Shown: piece by piece, positions 61,201 to 64,000 of the stretch | Numbering within the stretch: position 1 is the stretch's first letter | Layout of the letters: every line of letters starts with the position of its first letter | Origin: Burhinus oedicnemus | Taxonomy: Eukaryota; Chordata; Aves; Charadriiformes; Burhinidae | Length of the DNA: 64,000 nucleotides | Reading direction: 5' to 3' | Assembly: GCA_008921705.1 (NCBI GenBank) | Contig: VFFE01007650.1 | Span: 1,486,748 to 1,550,747, forward strand | The notes under the pieces: model-generated | Seen by the model: the letters and a program-made list of their open reading frames with translations, nothing else | What the model was told of the DNA's origin: nothing | The model's database searches: none | Translations under genes and position numbers: made by a program

Positions 61201-63113
61201 GCATTCTGGTAATATTTTTTCAGTGTATGAATAGCATGTAATAGGAGAAGTTATTCATAGCTTTCAGATACAATTCAGGTTTATTTTGTTCATGTATAAT
61301 TGTGGCTAAATTATAATGGTGTCTGTCAAAAGAACAACCGTATATCTAATTTATTTTCCAGAAAAGAATACCCCCCTCAGCTTCAGAAAGTAGAAGCAGA
61401 CCACATTAGGTTACCACGATCTCAACTTCCTACAGGTAAGTTATGTTTAGAGTTCTCATTTCTTTTAAGCAGAATAATTTTTTTAATACCTGCTTTGGGC
61501 GGGTGTGTTGCCAGACTTTGTGTAACCTTTAGTATATCTATTTCTATCCTTATATCCTGTTATTCTAGATTTATACAAGTTTGTGCATGAAGGGAGGATT
61601 TTGCCCTTTTTGACAGATTTCTGCAACCTGTTCAGTCATGTTAGAATTAATTTTAAATTAGGCTTCAGTTATTTTAAAAACAACTGAAATTGGGAAAATC
61701 ATAGAACCATTGGAGTTGAATCAGATTGTAGGAGGTCATCTAGTCCAAGCCCAAGCCCCCATCTTGTTCTCATATTAATCACAAGGAACTTCTGTAGCAC
61801 TGTTAGTGTGTGCAAAATGTAACATGGTAAATAACACTTGATATGAAGTACATTTAGGCACCGAGGTAGTGAGTAGAAGAGTCGGCATCAGCAGTGCCTT
61901 GTAACTCAACTGAAATATGCTCTTAGATTATTGGTCAAGGGCCATTGATGGAGATACGAGAGAAAAAATACAATTTGCTTTGAGGTGTGGAAATTGTGAA
62001 ATTGGAAAAGAAAAATCACAGTGTTTGGTTGAGCTTTGTCAGTACAGATACAGATGCAGTCTGTAAAACGTGCTGTGCAGCTGCTTAGCCATCTCCACTG
62101 GCCAGCTATTCTGCTCTGCCTTTTTAGGTTAATTTAAGTAGAACTTCATCAGTCCTACACAAAAGTAAGTTAACTTAGAAACAACCCACTTATTACTGTT
62201 TCTTTTTTGAAAACAAGTCATTCTTCAATTTTGAATTATCTTCTAATAGTAGAATGTTTGTGAGACTATCAGTATGTATATTGGAAAAGAGTTCATATCT
62301 GTTAAAAGAAATACAAACTTTAAAAAGTTCCAATCTGGAGACTGCAATTAGACTGAATAAAGGCACTCTTGTACAACATACTGTGCTTCTTAAAAATAAA
62401 TCTCACTCTGTACATTGTTAGTTTAAGTAGATTATGGATTTCCTTGTTCCTGTACTCTTCCAGTATTTAAATGAGTGCCCCAGTATAAGACAGTGCATGG
62501 CAGTTCACTGTACTGCTGAGTCTTGTTTTGAAGGAATAAACCCTAATTACACAGAACATTTCCAGTGATTCTAAATGCATTCACCAGCAGGCCTTTAGTG
62601 AAAATTACCATCAGTATAATCTGGCAGATTCTGTCCTACTTTCAGTAGCGGACACTCCATTCTGGTTGTAGTGACGTTAGTATCAATTTTCAAGTCCAAA
62701 GCCTCCTCCAAGGATATTAAGCTACCTATTGTCACCCAGAGACACTGAAATAGTATTAATAAAACAAAAATTTCAAAGCTACTTTGGGGAATTTTTTCTT
62801 ATTCATACAACAAATCATGAAACACTTGAAGTGTAGTTTGTTTGGTCTTTAAAAAGTTGTTTATGTTTAGTTCAGGTTACTTTATGTGAAGAAATAAGTT
62901 CATGATCATTTTAACAGCATATGGGTAGACATTTCTTGTTAACATTTTTGCATTTTTTCCCTACTAGACAGTATAATGGAAAACACAGAAGAGTCAGAAT
63001 CAGAATCAGAATCGGAAATTAAGAGAAAGGTGCAACAGAAACGTCACTGCAATTCGTATCAATCTGACTTGACTCTGTCTTCTGCTACAAAAAAATGCTT
63101 AAGCCAGTTAAAG
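16200..63113 (+). CDS. SENP6: SENP6, SUMO-specific isopeptidase 6, 5' part of gene (8 exons, incomplete at right edge)
   Basis: SENP6 is a nuclear cysteine protease of the ULP/SENP family (C48) that trims poly-SUMO-2/3 chains, with known roles at centromeres and in genome maintenance. Eight exons at 16200-16251, 38131-38224, 44538-44601, 45233-45375, 51407-51508, 55922-55942, 61362-61435 and 62968-63113 join in frame (intron phases 1,2,0,2,2,2,1,0) into 232 residues. They follow the N-terminus of vertebrate SENP6: [15 protein letters not shown] in exon 2, GLNM plus KKL in exon 4, [13 protein letters not shown] in exon 5, LDRKERKEYPP across exons 6-7, and [12 protein letters not shown] in exon 8. 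Human SENP6 is about 1,112 residues, so this is roughly the first fifth. The catalytic His/Asp/Cys domain is outside the window. All introns are GT-AG and no frame is broken. Identification rests on recalled family sequence, not on a database search. Confidence 0.95.
16367..16386. other. Assembly gap (20 N)
   Basis: A run of 20 N between a GTGTGTGTGC stretch and a G homopolymer of 11-12 bases. The true length of missing sequence is unknown. It lies in the SENP6 CpG island downstream of exon 1. Confidence 0.99.
18086..18096. repeat. G homopolymer
   Basis: Eleven consecutive G bases following TATAT, within intron 1. Confidence 0.95.
23650..24544 (+). mobile_element. CR1 LINE copy, 5'-truncated, + strand
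   Basis: About 0.9 kb of the 3' part of a chicken-repeat-1 retrotransposon. Read in +, it encodes the C-terminal part of the CR1 reverse-transcriptase ORF: a [20 protein letters not shown] block, then [45 protein letters not shown] and [18 protein letters not shown]. After the ORF comes the typical CR1 3' untranslated end with a GGTTGGACTAGATGACC segment and a terminal ATTCTATGATTA tail. The ORF is dead: a TGA at 24049-24051 replaces the expected tryptophan codon, and the frame shifts within the T run near 24258-24262. Its similarity to functional CR1 is still high, so it is one of the younger insertions here. It lies in the sense direction of SENP6 intron 1. Confidence 0.93.
24546..24900. 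other. Unexplained block directly 3' of the CR1 copy
   Basis: GC-richer than the surrounding intron and immediately abuts the CR1 tail. On the + strand a 64-codon frame (24589-24783) runs through a segment ending [11 protein letters not shown] do not recognise it; it could be a remnant of another mobile element or a chance frame. Confidence 0.3.
24900..28600 (+). other. SENP6: SENP6 intron 1, middle part
   Basis: AT-rich intronic sequence with no identified transposon or exon apart from a GC-rich, G-run-containing island at about 26890-27110 described separately. Confidence 0.55.
27027..27052 (+). other. Potential G-quadruplex (G-run cluster)
   Basis: Five G runs of three or more (27027-27030, 27032-27034, 27036-27040, 27045-27048, 27050-27052) separated by loops of one to four bases on the strand that is the non-template strand of SENP6. 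This fits the usual G3+N1-7 pattern. The surrounding 200 bases are GC-richer than the rest of the intron. Confidence 0.75.
28605..29950 (-). mobile_element. CR1 LINE copy, - strand
   Basis: About 1.35 kb of decayed CR1 in reverse orientation. Left to right it shows the antisense of the CR1 3' ORF: the region of CTTGTCCTTTTGCTGTGCA and TTCTCTCTGCCTTCCC near 28750-28810, GGACTTTGCATTTTGC near 29207, a TATCGTCTGCAAACTTGCTC segment near 29330 and CACTGAGGGATGCCAGCAG near 29418. At 29682-29900 the - strand still reads VPNDWK..ITPIFK then DDLVNYR, a conserved CR1 reverse-transcriptase block. Numerous stops and small deletions make it inactive. It is more diverged than the copy at 23.65 kb. Confidence 0.88.
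29950..31678 (+). other. SENP6: SENP6 intron 1, between CR1 (-) and the LTR
   Basis: No confidently recognised repeat or exon. A GC-moderate stretch around 30690-31020 looks different from its AT-rich surroundings and might be an old, unrecognised repeat. Confidence 0.45.
31674..31678. repeat. Target-site duplication, left (GCATC)
   Basis: Five bases immediately left of the LTR end TGTGG; the partner at 32800-32804 is GCATG, one mismatch. Confidence 0.5.
31679..32799 (-). mobile_element. Solo LTR of an avian endogenous retrovirus, - strand
   Basis: A 1,121-bp element of a family common in bird genomes. It begins TGTGGTGAG and ends CCAATACA on the + strand, giving TG...CA ends in either direction. 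It is flanked by GCATC (31674-31678) and GCATG (32800-32804), a likely 5-bp target duplication with one mismatch. Read on the - strand it contains an AATAAA signal near 31865, which sets the orientation. The middle is built of imperfect tandem units rich in CTCC, CGTGGG and CACGGG-like words, and includes a 12-bp unit repeated three times. No gag, pol or env sequence lies beside it, so it is a solo LTR. The ORFs inside (for example 137 codons on - at 32399-32812) are products of the repeat composition, not genes. Confidence 0.85.
32434..32469. repeat. Three-unit 12-bp tandem repeat within the LTR
   Basis: CACCATGGTCTT at 32434-32445 and 32446-32457, then CACCGTGGTCTG at 32458-32469. On the - strand this produces a repeated Asp-His-Gly-Glu in an ORF that is otherwise not gene-like. 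Confidence 0.95.
32800..32804. repeat. Target-site duplication, right (GCATG)
   Basis: Five bases immediately right of the LTR end ATACA, partner of 31674-31678 with one mismatch. Confidence 0.5.
34374..34416. repeat. A-rich simple repeat (CAAA/CCAAA type)
   Basis: A-runs interrupted by CCC and CAAA units; a low-complexity stretch typical of bird introns. Confidence 0.85.
34790..34880. repeat. A-rich simple repeat (CCAAA/CAAA type)
   Basis: About 90 bases almost without G or T, made of AAACC, AAAC and A-run units. Possibly derived from an old poly(A) tail on the + strand. Confidence 0.88.
35160..37100 (+). mobile_element. Ancient, strongly decayed CR1/L3-like LINE, + strand
   Basis: Diagnostic words of an old reptilian-type CR1 occur in the right order: GCTTGGGAGTTATTTAAA with ATGGCTAAACAGCAG (35310-35420), GTGACAGGATCAGATGGCAT then CATCCAAG (35842-35875), AATGAGGTGTCAAAGTTTG then TAGATG (36294-36320), TGAAATTCA..GTAAATGCCAAGTAAT (36411-36440), ATCATACTGCTTCTGTAGAA (36630-36650), CATCTCAAAAAAGATACAGT then AGAAGAGGTTCAGAGAG (36700-36743), and a 3' part near 36835-37080. 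The order follows the reverse-transcriptase ORF and 3' end of such elements. All frames are broken by stops and indels. It belongs to a much older layer than the two other CR1 copies in this intron. Boundaries are approximate. Confidence 0.75.
37100..38130 (+). other. SENP6: SENP6 intron 1, 3' end
   Basis: AT-rich, no repeat or extra exon recognised. It ends in a pyrimidine-rich acceptor before exon 2. Confidence 0.6.
38131..38224 (+). CDS. SENP6: SENP6 coding exon 2 (residues 18-49)
   Basis: Acceptor CTCATTTCAG ends at 38130; donor GA|GTAAGG follows 38224. The exon encodes [19 protein letters not shown] and then an acidic stretch [10 protein letters not shown]. The [15 protein letters not shown] block is a hallmark of SENP6 and anchors the gene identification. 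It sits behind a roughly 21.9 kb first intron. Phase 1 in, phase 2 out. Confidence 0.95.
38225..44537 (+). other. SENP6: SENP6 intron 2
   Basis: About 6.3 kb, AT-rich. It has several long A or T runs (for example 39556-39568, 41589-41600, 43344-43358). No transposon boundary is confidently seen. A + strand frame of 84 codons at 40481-40735 has no recognisable motif. Confidence 0.6.
44538..44601 (+). CDS. SENP6: SENP6 coding exon 3 (residues 49-70)
   Basis: Acceptor CACCTATCTAG ends at 44537; donor AAG|GTAAGT follows 44601. It encodes [20 protein letters not shown] plus RK. LLSI at residues 53-56 followed by DDGD fits the pattern of a SUMO-interacting motif (two aliphatic residues, one variable, one aliphatic, then acidic residues). 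Phase 2 in, phase 0 out. Confidence 0.92.
44602..45232 (+). other. SENP6: SENP6 intron 3 (631 bp)
   Basis: The shortest intron in the window. It holds a short TG/TA alternating stretch at about 44925-44948 and nothing else recognisable. Confidence 0.8.
44925..44948. repeat. Short TG/TA dinucleotide repeat
   Basis: ATATACGTGTGTGTGTGTAT-type alternating purine-pyrimidine tract. Confidence 0.8.
45233..45375 (+). CDS. SENP6: SENP6 coding exon 4 (residues 71-118)
   Basis: Acceptor GTTGTTACAG ends at 45232. Donor GAG|GTACTA is weaker than those of the neighbouring exons. The exon encodes a basic, low-complexity stretch with [16 protein letters not shown] and [14 protein letters not shown], which corresponds to the KTYVRR...GNPIGLNML...NKKL region of mammalian SENP6. 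The serine codon at its end is completed by exon 5. No folded domain is known here. Confidence 0.93.
45376..51406 (+). other. SENP6: SENP6 intron 4
   Basis: About 6.0 kb of AT-rich intron without a recognised transposon. A small perfect inverted repeat and overlapping direct repeat at 50094-50137 are listed separately. Confidence 0.6.
50094..50137. repeat. Small hairpin with overlapping 14-bp direct repeat
   Basis: GTTATGATC (50094-50102) and GATCATAAC (50108-50116) are perfect reverse complements with a 5-base loop AGTCA. TTATGATCAGTCAG occurs at 50095-50108 and again at 50124-50137. Confidence 0.9.
51407..51508 (+). CDS. SENP6: SENP6 coding exon 5 (residues 118-152)
   Basis: Acceptor CTGTATGTTTGCAG ends at 51406; donor AAAG|GTAAGA follows 51508. 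The exon encodes [20 protein letters not shown] and then [13 protein letters not shown]. The [13 protein letters not shown] segment is strongly conserved in vertebrate SENP6. It is 102 nt with phase 2 at both ends, so it can be skipped without a frameshift. Confidence 0.95.
52682..52703. repeat. T homopolymer (22 bases)
   Basis: Uninterrupted run of 22 T; could be the poly(A) tail of a minus-strand retrocopy or plain homopolymer. Confidence 0.95.
53032..53051. other. Assembly gap (20 N)
   Basis: Run of 20 N between a G-rich homopolymer (53011-53030, one T at 53031) and a T-rich tract (53052-53094). The missing length is unknown. Confidence 0.99.
53052..53094. repeat. T-rich low-complexity tract beside the gap
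   Basis: Two long T runs separated by a short GTCTTCTTGTTTTG-like spacer. Confidence 0.9.
54312..54400 (+). mobile_element. CR1 3' tail fragment, + strand
   Basis: About 90 bases: TGGTGGACTTGGTAGTGTTA, then a GGACTCGATGATCTTAAAGG segment, then TTTCCAACCTAAATGATT and a final TATGATTTT. This is the characteristic CR1 3' terminus, 5'-truncated to almost nothing. Confidence 0.88.
55922..55942 (+). CDS. SENP6: SENP6 coding exon 6, a 21-nt microexon (residues 152-159)
   Basis: A 21-nt exon encoding the end of a split serine, NLDRKE, and the first two bases of an arginine codon. The acceptor has a long T-rich tract (55893-55921) ending in TTTTAAG; the donor is AAAG|GTAAGC. Both borders are phase 2, so inclusion or skipping adds or removes exactly seven residues. 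The encoded LDRKER continues into KEYPP of exon 7, as in mammalian SENP6, which confirms the exon despite its size. Confidence 0.88.
55943..61361 (+). other. SENP6: SENP6 intron 6
   Basis: About 5.4 kb. A stretch at roughly 57090-57600 is GC-richer than the rest but I recognise neither exon nor repeat in it. No transposon boundary confidently seen. Confidence 0.6.
61362..61435 (+). CDS. SENP6: SENP6 coding exon 7 (residues 159-184)
   Basis: Acceptor TTATTTTCCAG ends at 61361; donor ACAG|GTAAGT follows 61435. It encodes [20 protein letters not shown] and then SQLPT. The RKEYPP start matches mammalian SENP6; the rest is more divergent. Phase 2 in, phase 1 out. Confidence 0.93.
61436..62967 (+). 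other. SENP6: SENP6 intron 7
   Basis: About 1.5 kb. It contains one short minus-strand CR1 tail (61696-61765) and otherwise unremarkable AT-rich sequence. Confidence 0.7.
61696..61765 (-). mobile_element. CR1 3' tail fragment, - strand
   Basis: AATCATAGAACCATTGGAGT followed by GGAGGTCATCTAGTCCAAGC is the reverse complement of a diverged CR1 3' terminus. Only about 70 bases remain. Confidence 0.75.
62968..63113 (+). CDS. SENP6: SENP6 coding exon 8 (residues 184-232)
   Basis: Acceptor TTCCCTACTAG ends at 62967; donor AAG|GTGGGT follows 63113. It encodes an acidic [13 protein letters not shown] run, then the basic [11 protein letters not shown] (residues 201-211), which resembles a nuclear localisation signal, and ends TKKCLSQLK. 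The basic part and the KKCL segment match mammalian SENP6. The acidic run is a coding hexanucleotide repeat at 62991-63017. This is the last exon in the window. Confidence 0.94.
62991..63017 (+). repeat. SENP6: Coding hexanucleotide (GAATCA) repeat, Ser-Glu tract
   Basis: GAG-TCA followed by GAA-TCA units and a final GAA-TCG-GAA gives alternating Glu-Ser residues 192-200. Mammalian SENP6 has a shorter, non-repetitive acidic stretch here by recall. Confidence 0.85.
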
Positions 63114-64000
63114 GTGGGTTAGGTTTTAAAAACATGTAAACTTCTATTTAAAAGTTGGTGCATATTTTAAAAACAGGCATTCAGTTGTAAAATAAGTTGA
63201 TGTTCTAAAAATCCTTAGATTTGGCAGAAAAACTCTAGATAATTAAATTTTTTTAAAAAGTTACAATGATAGAGATATTTAAGTGTTGGTATTGACACTA
63301 GCTATGAAATATTTATTTTCTGATTTGAACAAATAGATACTGTACTAGAAAGGAAAAGTACCTGTGTTTAAATTGATTGGCTGATTGGTAAACCAGAAAC
63401 TGATAATTTTGGTATGCTGTCTGTGAAAAAGAGGAGTAATATTTTACTCTTTGACAGAAATTTTTTTTTTTTTTTAAAGGATAAGGTTTCTGTACTCATT
63501 ATAACAATAAAGACAGAGGTACTGCAGAGACTTACCAAGTTGCTCTCTTTCACAGTGAAAATAGTGCAGGTATCCAAATGGCATTCTCTGGTCTAGATGC
63601 AGCCAACTGGGATGTTTTGTCTGGAACTTTTCTGAGTATCAGATGTAAGATATTTTGGAAATTCCTGTAAGCCTCTCTGTATTTCTTGCCATCTTCCCAG
63701 GTTACTATGAAAGTTTCATAATGCCCACAATATAGGTCACACTGTATGACTATCAAAGAAAAATTTCCTGTAAGGAGTTCTTGATTTTATTTTTTTTTTT
63801 TAAAAAAAAGGGTAGATCTGTGATTATTATGTGTAATCAGCTTGTGTTTGCTCCTGTGTATTAGAAAGTCAGACTGTGTTTCTTTCTTAGGATGAAACGC
63901 TTGGTACTAATTTTGCGCATTTCCATTATATATTTAGTTAATTAATATGATGTTACTTGGAAATTTTAATAGATGAGGTTTTGATCTACGTATGATACCT
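63114..64000 (+). other. SENP6: Start of SENP6 intron 8, runs off the window
   Basis: AT-rich, with T runs at 63462-63475 and 63788-63802. No further coding exon is seen before the right edge. Confidence 0.7.

Noticed and set aside
1..64000. CRISPR arrays, operons, tRNA or rRNA genes, bacterial-type systems
   Set aside because: No regularly spaced repeats with unique spacers, no cloverleaf recognised, and gene structure is plainly that of a vertebrate nuclear genome.

Overview
The window looks like nuclear DNA from a bird. It has CR1 LINE copies in both orientations ending in the typical ATTCTATGATT-type 3' tail. It also carries a copy of an LTR family I recognise from bird genomes, is AT-rich overall with two sharp CpG islands, and contains exons of a vertebrate gene separated by long introns. 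Two 20-base N runs beside homopolymers suggest a short-read draft assembly. Species cannot be fixed from the sequence.

The one gene I can name is SENP6 (SUMO-specific isopeptidase 6) on the + strand. Its CpG-island promoter lies at about 15.46-16.47 kb and its start codon at 16200. Eight coding exons (16200-16251, 38131-38224, 44538-44601, 45233-45375, 51407-51508, 55922-55942, 61362-61435, 62968-63113) join in frame at GT/AG borders into 232 codons that follow the N-terminal part of vertebrate SENP6. The UBL-linker region and the split cysteine protease domain lie beyond the right edge. The first intron is about 21.9 kb and holds most of the recognisable mobile DNA.

Layout: 1-3.1 kb AT-rich, no gene recognised; 3.2-3.66 kb a second CpG island with splice-donor-like sites on both strands and no assigned gene (an upstream first exon of a divergent neighbour such as FILIP1, or a lncRNA promoter, are the main options); 6.74-7.08 kb a purine-rich block ending in a consensus splice donor; 7.1-15.4 kb AT-rich, no gene recognised; 15.46-16.47 kb the SENP6 promoter and exon 1; 16.25-38.13 kb intron 1 with a CR1 copy (+) at 23.65-24.54, a CR1 copy (-) at 28.6-29.95, a solo LTR (-) at 31.68-32.80 and a very decayed older CR1-like LINE (+) at about 35.2-37.1; 38.1-63.1 kb exons 2-8 with mostly repeat-poor introns and two short CR1 tails (54.3 and 61.7 kb).

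I saw no operons, CRISPR arrays, tRNA or rRNA genes. I found no previously undescribed system. The more interesting items are the orphan CpG island, the frame-preserving 21-nt microexon, a candidate SUMO-interacting motif and a Ser-Glu microsatellite in SENP6, the ancient LINE, and a G-quadruplex-prone block in intron 1.
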